DNA of 64,000 bases from Arctic95D-9 sp035967665 (lineage in GTDB: Bacteria; Verrucomicrobiota; Verrucomicrobiia; Verrucomicrobiales; DEV007). Positions 42,291 to 51,503 of the stretch are shown here, one piece after another. A model generated the notes under the pieces. That model was given only the letters and a program-made list of their open reading frames with translations. It searched no databases and was not told the origin of the DNA. How positions within the stretch are numbered: position 1 is the stretch's first letter; each line of letters starts with the position of its first letter. The stretch lies in the NCBI GenBank assembly GCA_035967665.1, contig JAYWLB010000107.1, forward strand, positions 1 through 64,000, written 5' to 3'. The translations under genes were made by a program, and so were the position numbers.

Positions 42291-43303
42291 CCGACCGCGA
42301 TCTCGAACTCATCCGCGACTACCTCGACGACCGGATCTCACCGGCGAATCTTGCCGGGCTGAATCACCTTCTCGAAAATGATTCCGAAGCCCGCACGAGA
42401 TTTCGCGCCCTCGCGACGATGGAGGAAGGCCTTCGGGATCTCGCCGAGCTCCCCACGATCTCACAATCCAACCCTCTTGAGCCATCGACCCAACCCTCTT
42501 CAGTCGAAGCCCCAACCCTGTCTAAGCGGAAAGTGACACCCATCGTTCCCGGCCTTTTCGCCCGTCCCCTCTTCGCCGCTGCCGCGGGGTTGATCATAGG
42601 CGTCTTCTGCACCTCCGCAGTCTGGGCAGCCTCCGAATCAGGGCGCCGGACAATCCTGACATTGCTTCACGAAAGCTTTGAATCAGGGCCTGCCCCTCTC
42701 GTGACGGGGGTTCCCCGGGAGCTGGAACTGTGGAGCGGCGATTTCACTTCGGTTGTCGGCGAAGCGGACGGTTTGCTTCCGGTTCACGGGGAAAAGATGC
42801 TTCAGTTCCAGCGCGCCGATCACGCGAACAAAGAGAAGCCGGTCGGCTACGTCAGCGACCTCTACCGGATACTGGACATGCGATCTTTTGAATCCGCCGT
42901 GATCGAAGATGACGCCGTCGTTTCGGTGGAGGCAGGGTTTCGCTCGATCCCGTTTCAGGATCCGAACCGCTATCAGTGCGGCATCTCGATCTACGCATTG
43001 CGGGAAATCCCCACGGATCCCGCCGACTGGAAAGACCTTTTCGAAACCAGTGATAAACTGATGGAGGACAGCCTCGCGACGGCGCAGCGATGGATTTTCC
43101 TCAATGGCAATAGTGCCGATTGGCAGAGGGGCCGGACCGAACTCCGCGTTCCCTCTGAAACCCGTTTCCTCGTCCTCGGAATTCGCGTCAGCGATCGCAA
43201 CGCGATTCAGGCAAACGGAGAGGAACCTCCCGCAGTCGAATTTTCCGGTCAGTTCGTCGACGACATTCGGGTCACGCTCCGCCGCGCCGCTTCCGATCTT
43301 TAA
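42287..43303 (+). CDS. Membrane-spanning anti-sigma-like regulator
   Basis: A 338-residue protein whose translation start overlaps the sigma-factor stop. The N-terminal 60 residues (R-D-L-E-L-I-R-D-Y-L-D-D-R-I-S, E-N-D-S-E-A-R-T-R-F) resemble anti-sigma domains without the zinc-binding Cys/His set. One transmembrane helix (L-F-A-A-A-A-G-L-I-I-G-V-F) lies at about 100-122, and roughly 200 extracytoplasmic residues look like a beta-sandwich, possibly ligand-sensing. This is the layout of FecR-like or transmembrane anti-sigma proteins. No homologue outside the superphylum comes to mind. Confidence 0.78.
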   Translation: MTDRDLELIRDYLDDRISPANLAGLNHLLENDSEARTRFRALATMEEGLRDLAELPTISQSNPLEPSTQPSSVEAPTLSKRKVTPIVPGLFARPLFAAAAGLIIGVFCTSAVWAASESGRRTILTLLHESFESGPAPLVTGVPRELELWSGDFTSVVGEADGLLPVHGEKMLQFQRADHANKEKPVGYVSDLYRILDMRSFESAVIEDDAVVSVEAGFRSIPFQDPNRYQCGISIYALREIPTDPADWKDLFETSDKLMEDSLATAQRWIFLNGNSADWQRGRTELRVPSETRFLVLGIRVSDRNAIQANGEEPPAVEFSGQFVDDIRVTLRRAASDL

Positions 43304-43326
43304 TCTCTCTTTTCTGTTTTTTCTGC

Positions 43327-46041
43327 ATGACTTCACTCGCTTCCAAATGCCTCCCCGGCCTCGTCTTCATCAGCACCCTTGTCTCCGCATCCGCTTCTGA
43401 GATGCTCACGGAAATGCCGGAGAAGCACCGCGCTCTCTTCAAAGAGCATTGCCACCAGTGCCACAACGCCGACAAAAAGAAGGGCAAGTTCCGCGTCGAT
43501 GACCTCCCTTTCTCGATCACCGATATCGAGTCGGCGGAACGCTGGCAAAAAGTGCTCGATGCCCTCAACTCCGGCGAAATGCCCCCCGAGGACGAAGAGC
43601 CGCTCCCGAACGACGCGAAGACCGATTTCCTCGATGATCTGTCGAATCTGATGGTTTCGACGCGGAAGAAACTGAGCGATCAAAAAGGAGTCATCACGAT
43701 GCGGCGACTCAATCGCCGCGAATACAGCAACACCCTCCGTGAACTCCTCGGGGTCGAAATCAATGTGAGCGAGCTGCCGTCCGATACCGGTTCAGGCAAT
43801 TTTGACACGGTGGGATCGAATCTCTTTATTTCGGCAAATCAATTTCAACAGTATCTCGATCTCGGACGTAAAGCTCTCGACGAAGCCTTCGAATGGCACC
43901 TCGCCGCGGCTGCGGAAGAGGCCGCAACAGAAAAGCGGATTGAGCGTTTCGAGGGCGAAGTCATTTCCAAAGAGGTCGCTGAACGCGTGGAATTTCAGGT
44001 GGATGCGCAGAAACGCGCTCAGAAATGGGCCGACGCCGTCGAAGCGGCCGCGGCGAAACCGGAGAACGCAGAGATCGTTGCAGAGATCCGGAAGAAGTCG
44101 AAAGACGACAGGATTTTCCGCAGGTTCTGGGCTGAGATCCCGGGGGCGCCGTCGCCGGATTCGTTCGGATTTGAATCCTTTGAGAATGTTGCAGACAAAG
44201 CCAACGAACTTCTGCGGTCCTATCACCTGCCCTATCACCAGTACTACATGGAACAGCCCGCCATCGATACCGGGATGTATCTCGCGATGCAGAACGAGCA
44301 TCCCTCGGTGCTCAACAACGCGACCTTCGATTTTATTTTTCCGTGGAGCTGGCCCATCGGCGACTACGTCATCCGCGTTCGTGCTGCGGTGACCGGCGAT
44401 GGAAGTCCGGACCGGCGCTTTATCGAGTTCGGGGTGAACCCGCGAAACTCTCAGGCCGAAAAATCCTATGAGGTGACCGGAACAATGGAGGCGCCGCAAA
44501 TCATCGAGATTCCCTTCACCTTCACAAGCGGTCACAAAGAGCGTCTTGATCGCACCCTGTTTGTCCGGGAAAAAGGAGTCTTTGATCACTACCTCCAAAC
44601 CCGCGTGCTCGCGAACAAGGGCCGTGAGGAGAACAACGGCATTGGACGGAAGTTCGCCCTCTGGATCGACTACATCGAGATCGAACGCCTTCCCGAATCC
44701 GATGCCCCCATGCCGGCGGGAATGGCCGCGATTGATGTGCCGCTGGATGACAAAGCGCAAGCGCCCGAACTGGAAAAAGTGCGCGGAACTTTGACGCGTT
44801 TCGCCACGGAGGCATTCCGCGGACGTGAACCCTCGGAGAAATACCTCGACGGCCTCGTTCGGAAGTACAAAACCCGGATCGAGAGCGGCGAAAAGCCGGC
44901 CACTGCTCTCAAAGGGACTCTCGCAGTCGTCCTTTCCTCACCCATGTTTCTCTACCTCGCAGAACCAAACCCCGAATCGAAACCCCGGCCCCTCAGTCAG
45001 CAGGAACTGGCGACGCGTCTTTCCTATTTCATCTGGGGATCGCCGCCGGATCAGGCCCTCCTCAAACTGGCGGCGAGTGGTGATTTGGCAAAACCGGAAG
45101 TGCTCCGCGAAGAGACAACGCGATTGCTGAACGACTCGCGCTCAGAAGATTTGGTGAATTCATTCACCTACCAGTGGCTCGGACTCGACCGGCTCGATTT
45201 CTTTCAGGTCGACGTCGTCAAACATCCGCGTTTTCACAACACGACCAAGGCAGCGGCACGGGATGAGATCTACGAAACGATGAAGCATTTGATGCGCGAA
45301 AATGACAGCATCACGAATCTGTTGAAATCGGACTACGCGATCCTCGACGCGACCCTGGCCGAATACTACAGAATTGAAGGCGTGACCGGCAGCGAGTTCC
45401 GTAAAGTTTCACTTCCGGAAAATTCGCCCCGTGGCGGTTTGCTGGGAATGGCCGCCGTCAGTTTAATGGGAGGCAACGGCGACGAAACGAACCCGGTCGA
45501 ACGCGGCACCTGGGTCCTGCGGAAGTTACTCAACGATCCGCCGCCACCGGCCCCGGCTAACATTCCGCAAATCGCGCGCCTCGCCGGTCAGGTTCTCACG
45601 ACGGAGGAACGGCTCCTGGCGCATCAGGAGGAAGCCCAATGCGCAAGCTGTCACCGGAAGATCGATCCGATTGGACTGGGACTGGAAAACTTCGACGCGG
45701 TCGGCGCATGGCGAACTGAAGACATCTTCATCGTCAAAGACGACAGCGGAAAACCGGTGAAGGACAAACAAAAGACCTGGCAGATCGATCCCGCCGGAGC
45801 GCTTTACAAAGGACCTGAATTTAAAGACTATCTGGAACTGCGCGACATCATCGCGGGGAGGAAGGCGGATTTTGCCCACGGCTTCACCGAAGCGATGAGC
45901 GAATATGCCCTCGGGCGCCCCATTGGCTTCAGTGACGAATTCCTCATCGAGGAGATCGTTGCCAAAGCTGAGACCGAAGATTTCGCGATGCGATCATTTG
46001 TCCACGCCATCGTTCATTCCAAAGAATTTCAATCCAAGTAA
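43327..46041 (+). CDS. DUF1592-type exported heme-binding protein (PSCyt/DUF1587/1592/1588/1585)
   Basis: A 904-residue exported protein. After a signal peptide, C-H-Q-C-H at 42-46 is a c-type heme site (PSCyt-like). Next come a DUF1587-like block (R-R-L-N-R-R-E-Y-S-N-T-L), a long insert around 190-440 that looks like a carbohydrate- or ligand-binding module, DUF1592 (L-S-Y-F-I-W-G-S-P-P-D), DUF1588 with C-A-S-C-H-R-K-I-D-P-I-G and a C-terminal DUF1585. This multidomain family is typical of Planctomycetota and Verrucomicrobiota, usually encoded beside a DUF1552 protein, and is suspected to take part in oxidative breakdown of complex polymers. The DUF1552 partner follows 18 bp downstream. Confidence 0.93.
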   Translation: MTSLASKCLPGLVFISTLVSASASEMLTEMPEKHRALFKEHCHQCHNADKKKGKFRVDDLPFSITDIESAERWQKVLDALNSGEMPPEDEEPLPNDAKTDFLDDLSNLMVSTRKKLSDQKGVITMRRLNRREYSNTLRELLGVEINVSELPSDTGSGNFDTVGSNLFISANQFQQYLDLGRKALDEAFEWHLAAAAEEAATEKRIERFEGEVISKEVAERVEFQVDAQKRAQKWADAVEAAAAKPENAEIVAEIRKKSKDDRIFRRFWAEIPGAPSPDSFGFESFENVADKANELLRSYHLPYHQYYMEQPAIDTGMYLAMQNEHPSVLNNATFDFIFPWSWPIGDYVIRVRAAVTGDGSPDRRFIEFGVNPRNSQAEKSYEVTGTMEAPQIIEIPFTFTSGHKERLDRTLFVREKGVFDHYLQTRVLANKGREENNGIGRKFALWIDYIEIERLPESDAPMPAGMAAIDVPLDDKAQAPELEKVRGTLTRFATEAFRGREPSEKYLDGLVRKYKTRIESGEKPATALKGTLAVVLSSPMFLYLAEPNPESKPRPLSQQELATRLSYFIWGSPPDQALLKLAASGDLAKPEVLREETTRLLNDSRSEDLVNSFTYQWLGLDRLDFFQVDVVKHPRFHNTTKAAARDEIYETMKHLMRENDSITNLLKSDYAILDATLAEYYRIEGVTGSEFRKVSLPENSPRGGLLGMAAVSLMGGNGDETNPVERGTWVLRKLLNDPPPPAPANIPQIARLAGQVLTTEERLLAHQEEAQCASCHRKIDPIGLGLENFDAVGAWRTEDIFIVKDDSGKPVKDKQKTWQIDPAGALYKGPEFKDYLELRDIIAGRKADFAHGFTEAMSEYALGRPIGFSDEFLIEEIVAKAETEDFAMRSFVHAIVHSKEFQSK

Positions 46042-46059
46042 TCAGAACCCGTTTTCCTC

Positions 46060-47346
46060 ATGAAATCACGCCGTCACTTTCTACAATCCAGCACTGCTCT
46101 GATCGCATTGCCCGCGCTGGAATCACTCGGATTCAAACGCTACGCTTCCGCCGCGAAAGCCGCTACTCCGCCGAAGCGCATCATCTTTCTCGGCTTTGGC
46201 TGGGGTGTCACCGACGAGACCTGGTATCCTGACATTAAAACACCGGGACCGGACTACGAACTTCCCTCCGGCTTGAAACCGCTCGAGCGACACAAGAAAG
46301 ATTTCTCTATCGTCCAGGGATTGTGGAACCAGTATTCCAGCGAAGGCCACGCCGGCAGCACCTGGTGGCTGTCCGGCGCGAACCGCTACGCACAGGCAGG
46401 CCAGAGCATGCACAACAGCATCACCGCCGATCAGGTCGCAGCGGCGGAGTTTGGAATTCACACCCGCTTTTCCTCGCTGGAACTCAATGACGTCAAGGGA
46501 CGGAGCAACTCAGGGCATGGCGAGGGACTTTCGCTGGCCTGGGATGTCAGCGGAAAACCCATGGCCGGTCTCGACGGACCGCTCGCGGCCTATCACCGGC
46601 TTTTCTCCAAAGACACCACACCCATCGAAGAGCAGAAAGCGCGACTCGCCGAGCGTCGCAGTGTCCTCGATACGGTTCTGGAAAATGCCCGCGAAATGCA
46701 ACGCGGCCTGAGCAAAAACGACACGTCAAAACTCGATGAATATTTTCAGAGCATTCGCGACATCGAAACTCAAATCAGCAAAGACGAGCAGTGGATGGGC
46801 GTGCCGCGCCCGGAGACGACGATGCCGCAGCCGGGCGAAGGCCTCTCGGGGAAGAAGGAAATCGAGATCATGTATGACCTCATGATCGCGGCGATGAAGA
46901 CCGACAGCACCCGCGTCTTAACCTATCGCCAACCCGTCGAAACGCTCCTGACGAGTATCGGCATCAAAGTGCATCCGCACGACATGAGCCACTACATTAC
47001 CACCAAAGGGGAAAAGCTCGCCGCATCCGAGAAGCGCGACCAAACCCAGAGTGCCCTTCTCGCCGGTCTCATTGACAGCCTCAAGGAAACCAAAGAAGCC
47101 GACGGCTCCAGCCTCTTCGATCATGTCGCCCTTGCCTACGGCAGTAACATCCGCACCGGTCACGAGCTGAACAACTGCCCCACCATTCTGACCGGCCGCG
47201 GGGCCGGCCTCAAACTCGGAGAAAACATCGTCGCGCCGAAGGATACCCCTCTCTGCAACGCCTGGCTTTCGATGCTCCACGGGGTCGGCGTCAAAGCGGA
47301 ACGCCACGGAGACAGCAGCGGTTTGCTCAAAGAAATCATTGCTTAA
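46060..47346 (+). CDS. DUF1552 Tat-exported protein
   Basis: A 428-residue protein. The N-terminus M-K-S-R-R-H-F-L-Q with a following hydrophobic run is a twin-arginine signal. The body matches DUF1552: G-F-G-W-G-V-T-D-E-T-W-Y-P, an S-G-H-G-E-G motif in the middle, and H-P-H-D-M-S-H-Y near 310. The family resembles alkaline-phosphatase-fold DUF1501 proteins in position and partners but has no proven activity. It pairs with DUF1592 proteins in virtually all genomes carrying it. The sialidase-like gene starts 15 bp further on. Confidence 0.93.
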   Translation: MKSRRHFLQSSTALIALPALESLGFKRYASAAKAATPPKRIIFLGFGWGVTDETWYPDIKTPGPDYELPSGLKPLERHKKDFSIVQGLWNQYSSEGHAGSTWWLSGANRYAQAGQSMHNSITADQVAAAEFGIHTRFSSLELNDVKGRSNSGHGEGLSLAWDVSGKPMAGLDGPLAAYHRLFSKDTTPIEEQKARLAERRSVLDTVLENAREMQRGLSKNDTSKLDEYFQSIRDIETQISKDEQWMGVPRPETTMPQPGEGLSGKKEIEIMYDLMIAAMKTDSTRVLTYRQPVETLLTSIGIKVHPHDMSHYITTKGEKLAASEKRDQTQSALLAGLIDSLKETKEADGSSLFDHVALAYGSNIRTGHELNNCPTILTGRGAGLKLGENIVAPKDTPLCNAWLSMLHGVGVKAERHGDSSGLLKEIIA

Positions 47347-47361
47347 ACAGATCCCGTCACA

Positions 47362-48930
47362 ATGAGAACACTGACTGTCCTGATCGCCATACTGACATTG
47401 GCGGGAACACCGGCTACTGCCGCCGAAAGCGATCCCATCAAACCACTCGATGGCGGCGAAACAGGAGAGGTTTCTCCCGGCGCTGCTGTCTGGTCGGATC
47501 GGGAATACACCTTCACGGAATGGCCGGAGGACTTTGCCAACCATCGCGTTTTCCACCGTTCCCCGATCGGTAAAACCAAACTCGAAGTGCTCCGCCCCGG
47601 CTACGTCGTGGTTCTCACTCCCGAAAATCAAAAATTCGATCAGGAACACAAACTGACTTTCTTTCATGGGTTTGAAAGAGTCGATTTACCGTCTTTCCAT
47701 CCCTACCGAATCAACGCGGAGAGAGAAGGAAATCTCTGCCACATTCTGCAAAAGAAGGTCTTCGCCGGAGATGTCGTCGACTTTGGCTATTACGGCATTG
47801 CTCTATGGAGCGACACAACACTGCCTATCGTCAAAGAGGACCCTGACAATCCCTTTTTGCCTATACCTACAATCGACATCTCAGGAGAAACAGAGCGACA
47901 CTCCATCGTCGCCCGCGGAACCAAAGATATCTATCAGGGCCACGTCGACACCGTCCTCATGCCGGACGGCAAAACAATCTGGGCGACCTGGGTGATCAAT
48001 CACGCCGGACATCTCGGCCCCCTCGCCAAAAGCGAAGACGGAGGCAAAACCTGGTCCGGCCTGCTTCCCTCTCATCCCAGTTGGGAGGAGCAAACCCAAA
48101 CGACGCCCACGATTCACCACCTCGTCGATCCGAACGGCGTCGCCCGGCTCTTCGTTTTTGCAGGGCGTGATTTTCCGGGACGGCTCCGCCAGAGCTACTC
48201 CGAAGACGGGGGCAAAACCTGGACGCCGATGGCGGAAACCGGCCTGAAAGCCGAGTGCGCTCCCAAAACCATCATGAGCTTTGACGAAGGCAAACGCCTC
48301 GTGATGTGGTGCGATCGACGCGGCCCGGATTCCAAGGCGAACGAGAGCAAAGGCGCCTGCGTCTGGGAGAGCGAATCCCTCGACGGAGGTCTCACCTGGG
48401 GCCCCGAGCGCGTCGTCGTCAAAACCCTCTCGCATTGGGCACAGCCCGCCGTGATCGCTTCGGATAAAGACGACACCCTGATCATGCTGCTGCGGGTCAA
48501 CCAGAACGACTACGGCCAGTTTGCGGTCAGCCCCGATCGCGGCAAAACCTGGTCGGAAGCGAAGCAACTCCCCGCCGCCCTGACAGGTCATCGCCCCGCA
48601 GTGAAGCGGGCACCCGACGGCCGCATCGTGGTCGTGATGCGCGACACCGCGACCGATTTCGAGAACGGAAAAATCCGCAACCCCACCGCCGGTCATTTCG
48701 TGGCCTGGGTCGGCACCTTTGATGACATTCTGAACGGACGTGACGGCCAGTACCGGATCAAACTCCTCCACAGCTACGCAGGACGTGACACCGGTTATTC
48801 CGGATTCGAACTCCTCCCCGACGGAACGTTCGTCGCAACCACCTATATTAAATACAGAGGAGGGCCCGAGAAACACTCCGTCGTTTCGACCCGCTTCAAG
48901 CTCGACGAACTGGATGCGCGACTGCCGTAG
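47362..48930 (+). CDS. Secreted sialidase/neuraminidase-family protein with Asp-boxes
   Basis: A 522-residue exported protein with signal peptide M-R-T-L-T-V-L-I-A-I-L-T-L. Four Asp-box motifs of the type S-x-D-x-G-x-T-W are visible: S-E-D-G-G-K-T-W twice, S-L-D-G-G-L-T-W and S-P-D-R-G-K-T-W. They indicate the six-bladed propeller of GH33-like or BNR proteins. The N-terminal 170 residues are a separate beta-rich domain. Many such proteins in this superphylum act on sulfated or sialylated glycans, or bind ligands without catalysis. Position after the sigma-anti-sigma and DUF1592/1552 genes suggests co-regulated glycan degradation. Confidence 0.87.
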   Translation: MRTLTVLIAILTLAGTPATAAESDPIKPLDGGETGEVSPGAAVWSDREYTFTEWPEDFANHRVFHRSPIGKTKLEVLRPGYVVVLTPENQKFDQEHKLTFFHGFERVDLPSFHPYRINAEREGNLCHILQKKVFAGDVVDFGYYGIALWSDTTLPIVKEDPDNPFLPIPTIDISGETERHSIVARGTKDIYQGHVDTVLMPDGKTIWATWVINHAGHLGPLAKSEDGGKTWSGLLPSHPSWEEQTQTTPTIHHLVDPNGVARLFVFAGRDFPGRLRQSYSEDGGKTWTPMAETGLKAECAPKTIMSFDEGKRLVMWCDRRGPDSKANESKGACVWESESLDGGLTWGPERVVVKTLSHWAQPAVIASDKDDTLIMLLRVNQNDYGQFAVSPDRGKTWSEAKQLPAALTGHRPAVKRAPDGRIVVVMRDTATDFENGKIRNPTAGHFVAWVGTFDDILNGRDGQYRIKLLHSYAGRDTGYSGFELLPDGTFVATTYIKYRGGPEKHSVVSTRFKLDELDARLP

Positions 48931-49092
48931 CATTCGATCAATTGTCCGGCGCGCTCGAAGGCTCGCCCCAACGTGATATCAGCCACATCAGGTCAGCCGC
49001 GAGGAGCCCCTCTAATTCACCCGGATATACGCATGCATCTCAAATAAAACCTTGGCAACGCGGGAGCTGCAGGACATTCTCAAAAGTGACTG

Positions 49093-49117
49093 CCTCACGT
49101 GATATCACGTTGTGAGG
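49093..49117. promoter_or_regulatory. Nested palindrome upstream of the 104-aa gene
   Basis: ACGTGATATCACGT (49097-49110) is a perfect 14-bp palindrome nested in CCTCAC/GTGAGG (49093-49098 and 49112-49117). ACGTGATATCA recurs at 48971-48981 on the other side of the same gap. The arrangement looks like operator sites for a dimeric regulator, about 25 bp before a start codon. Confidence 0.55.
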
Positions 49118-49139
49118 TGATACTAATAAATACTGTTCG

Positions 49140-49454
49140 ATGAAGAAAATATCGCTAGATGAGCTTTTCTGGCATGATTCTTTGATCGACTCAGTGAGTT
49201 CGGATCCCGAGGAAACAACCTTTGATTATCGAGTCGAGTATCCCGTCGACTGGGAGGCGAACCGATTTGAAATGAGAACGATTCGTTTCTGCAATACCAC
49301 AAGCCACGAGATCGACGAAATTGAGCTCGCTGGGCGGATCACCATTCTTGATGCGACCGAGTTTTCATGCGACGGCCTCGGCGTGGAACTGAAGACGAAT
49401 GCTGGAACAAGACGAATCCAATGTTCCCACCTGGAATCAGATGCGGAAGCCTAA
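49140..49454 (+). CDS. Uncharacterised 104-aa acidic protein
   Basis: Not recognised. The acidic beta-rich 104-residue protein begins M-K-K-I-S-L-D-E-L-F-W-H-D-S-L-I and contains V-E-Y-P-V-D-W-E-A-N-R-F-E. It has no signal peptide or membrane helix. The W/F-H-D-S-x-I opening is seen in small immunity-like or DUF proteins from memory, without a firm family call. Codon use matches the surroundings. Nothing downstream is co-directional until lnt, and a palindrome precedes it. Confidence 0.65.
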   Translation: MKKISLDELFWHDSLIDSVSSDPEETTFDYRVEYPVDWEANRFEMRTIRFCNTTSHEIDEIELAGRITILDATEFSCDGLGVELKTNAGTRRIQCSHLESDAEA

Positions 49455-49469
49455 CCTGAAAACGCATCG

Positions 49470-49538
49470 AATCGGGTAGGAACGGGGATTGAACCCGCTC
49501 CCCCAACACACCACCGGCCATACGGGTTTGACGGCGGT
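49470..49538 (-). mobile_element. Probable group II intron 3' remnant (domains V and VI)
   Basis: On the minus strand a 29-nt stem-loop (49510-49538) pairs A-C-C-G-C-C-G with C-G-G-T-G-G-T as a degenerate domain V would. It is followed by GTGTT and a hairpin (49470-49507) whose 3' arm has an unpaired A at 49477, seven bases before the end, as in the branch-point helix of domain VI. The end reads CCTACCCGATT, close to group II intron 3' ends as I remember them. No reverse transcriptase remains upstream. The rest of the 49455-49802 gap holds only a REP-like copy and no gene. Confidence 0.42.
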
Positions 49539-49593
49539 CGTTCCTCCCTTGCCACCTCGTGGTGCCTATAGGCATCTATCTCCTTCGTCGATT

Positions 49594-49618
49594 GTAGCAC
49601 GGCGGTTCCGGCCGTCAC
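49594..49618 (+). repeat. REP-like palindrome, GTAGCACGGCGG type
   Basis: GTAGCACGGCGGTTCCGGCCGTCAC keeps the GTAGCAC start and folds through ACGGC/GCCGT, with a different stem from the copies at 25061 and 33269. It lies beside the probable intron remnant. Confidence 0.65.
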
Positions 49619-49802
49619 AAGTCACCCCGAAGAGTGACGAACGTGCGCTGCCTCTCCTTTCGGAACAGCAACGCTGTCGCATGCTATCTCTTTGATTCGC
49701 TTCGCTCTCCCTGCGGCGTACTTTGAGCGTCCCCTCCCCCGCACTGGAAACCACCCCGCATCTCCTTGACTTCGTGGCCTTCGGCGATTCCGTTGAGCCG
49801 GT

Positions 49803-51503
49803 ATGCGGTTTCTCAAAAACTACTGGCCTGAAATGGCCGCAATTCTCAGCGGAGTGCTTCTCGCGCTCTGCTACCCGCATTGGGACATCGGGAGCCTTGT
49901 CTGGATCTGGCAGGCCCCGCTTCTCACCGCACTCTGGTTTTCCAAGCCCCGCCCGACACAGAAAGCGGAATGGAAACGCGGATTCCATCTCGCCTATCTT
50001 TCGGGCCTGAGCTTTTTCGTACTCAACCTCAACTGGTTCACCGAAATCTCACGGGTCGCAGAATCGATCTGGGCGGGCGTTCTCGCGCTCTTCGCGATTA
50101 CGATCTACCTCGCGCTCTATTTCGGCGTCTTCGGGATCTTCGCGATCACGGTGGGAAAATGGGAAATCAAAGAACCTGACAAGGACAAAAAAGATCTCTT
50201 CGAGCAATCCTTCACCGTTCTCAAAATCGCCTTTCTCAATGGTGCCTGCTGGTGCGGACTCGAGTGGCTCAGGGGAATTCTCTTCACCGGCTTCGGCTGG
50301 AACGGCCTCGGCGTCGCACTGAAGGAACAGCTCCTCCTCGTGCAGTTCGCCGACACCATCGGCATCACCGGCTACGGATTCATCATGATGTTTTCCGGGA
50401 TCATTCTTTACTGCACCCTTATCCGCTTCGGTCACGAAGCGAAGGAGCACAAACGCCTCCGCCCCCATTTCGATTTTGCGGTCGGTGTCGCGATCATCAT
50501 CGGACTCTTTCTCTACGGCTCGAATCAGATGCGGGCGATGCCTGAAGAATCCGTGACGCTTCGTTCCCGCATCATGCAGCTGAACATTCCCCTGGAGGAG
50601 AAATGGTCCGAGGACATCCGCCTGCGGCAAAAGGTCATTTTTGACTACCGGGATCTCACCCGCACCTTCACTGAGAGTTCCCCGCACGACCTCGTGCTCT
50701 GGCCGGAAACGGCGTTACCGGGACATTTTGCTTTTCCCTGGGTCCAGAAATATTTCAACGAACACGTCCTCAAAGGGGAGGATTTCTATCTCCTCACCGG
50801 TCTCGAAGACAGCACCCTCGAAGGTGACGAAATTTACAACACCATCACGCTGATGAAGGGCTCAACGGAGTCTTATCAAATGCACAGAAAGGTGCACCTG
50901 ATCCCCTTCGGTGAATACATCCCCTTCCGCAAAGTGATCCCGCTTTTCGAGTGGATCGCCGGGGGAATTATCTCGGCGGATTTTACTCCGGGTGAATCCT
51001 ACGAAACACTCACGATTGAAAAAGACGGACATGAAATCGGAGTGATCCCGCTGATTTGTTTCGAGGACACAGTGACGCGTCATGCCAGAAAGTTCATCAA
51101 GCCGGCTCCGCAGATCATGGTGAACGTGACCAACGACGGCTGGTTCTACGACAGCGCCGAGCCGACCCAGCATTTCAACAACGCGATCTTCCGCTGTATC
51201 GAGCTGCGCCGTCCTCTCATCCGCGCCGCCAACACCGGAGTGAGCGCCTTCATCGACGACAGAGGCAGCGTTTACGACCGCACTTCCATGTCACCCTACG
51301 CCCGCATTCTCCGTGATGAGGAAACCGGATCGACCTACATTCGGGGGAGCCTCCCCGGAGACGTCCTCGTCAATCTCAAGCCTCCCGTGACTTTCTACGC
51401 CCGCTATGGCGACGTCTTTTCGATCACGCTCGGACTCATCGCGCTGCTCGCAGCCGGACGCTCTCTCTTCCGGTCGCGAAAGAAAGCTGCTACTTCACAA
51501 TAA
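49803..51503 (+). CDS. lnt: Apolipoprotein N-acyltransferase
   Basis: A 566-residue membrane enzyme that adds the third acyl chain to lipoproteins. The N-terminal half has about six to seven transmembrane segments; the C-terminal half is a nitrilase-like periplasmic domain with the catalytic triad visible as Glu in L-W-P-E-T-A-L-P-G, Lys in K-V-H-L-I-P-F-G-E-Y-I-P-F, and Cys in I-C-F-E-D-T. A second Glu lies in F-G-E-Y. An insert of charged residues (E-P-D-K-D-K-K-D-L) sits between two membrane helices. The gene is not in an operon and converges with a zincin gene, the two ends overlapping by 14 bp. Confidence 0.93.
   Translation: MRFLKNYWPEMAAILSGVLLALCYPHWDIGSLVWIWQAPLLTALWFSKPRPTQKAEWKRGFHLAYLSGLSFFVLNLNWFTEISRVAESIWAGVLALFAITIYLALYFGVFGIFAITVGKWEIKEPDKDKKDLFEQSFTVLKIAFLNGACWCGLEWLRGILFTGFGWNGLGVALKEQLLLVQFADTIGITGYGFIMMFSGIILYCTLIRFGHEAKEHKRLRPHFDFAVGVAIIIGLFLYGSNQMRAMPEESVTLRSRIMQLNIPLEEKWSEDIRLRQKVIFDYRDLTRTFTESSPHDLVLWPETALPGHFAFPWVQKYFNEHVLKGEDFYLLTGLEDSTLEGDEIYNTITLMKGSTESYQMHRKVHLIPFGEYIPFRKVIPLFEWIAGGIISADFTPGESYETLTIEKDGHEIGVIPLICFEDTVTRHARKFIKPAPQIMVNVTNDGWFYDSAEPTQHFNNAIFRCIELRRPLIRAANTGVSAFIDDRGSVYDRTSMSPYARILRDEETGSTYIRGSLPGDVLVNLKPPVTFYARYGDVFSITLGLIALLAAGRSLFRSRKKAATSQ

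Noticed and set aside
47881..48933. 350-codon minus-strand open frame opposite the sialidase-like gene
   Set aside because: Shadow of the Asp-box gene; its Gly/Val/Asp bias mirrors the codon positions of the real frame.
49465..49548. tRNA-like T-arm (GCGGG TTCAATC CCCGT) with a possible 7-bp acceptor stem on the minus strand
   Set aside because: A 76-nt span can be drawn, but D-arm, U33 and anticodon-arm features are absent. The group II intron domain V-VI interpretation explains the bulged A and the pairing better.
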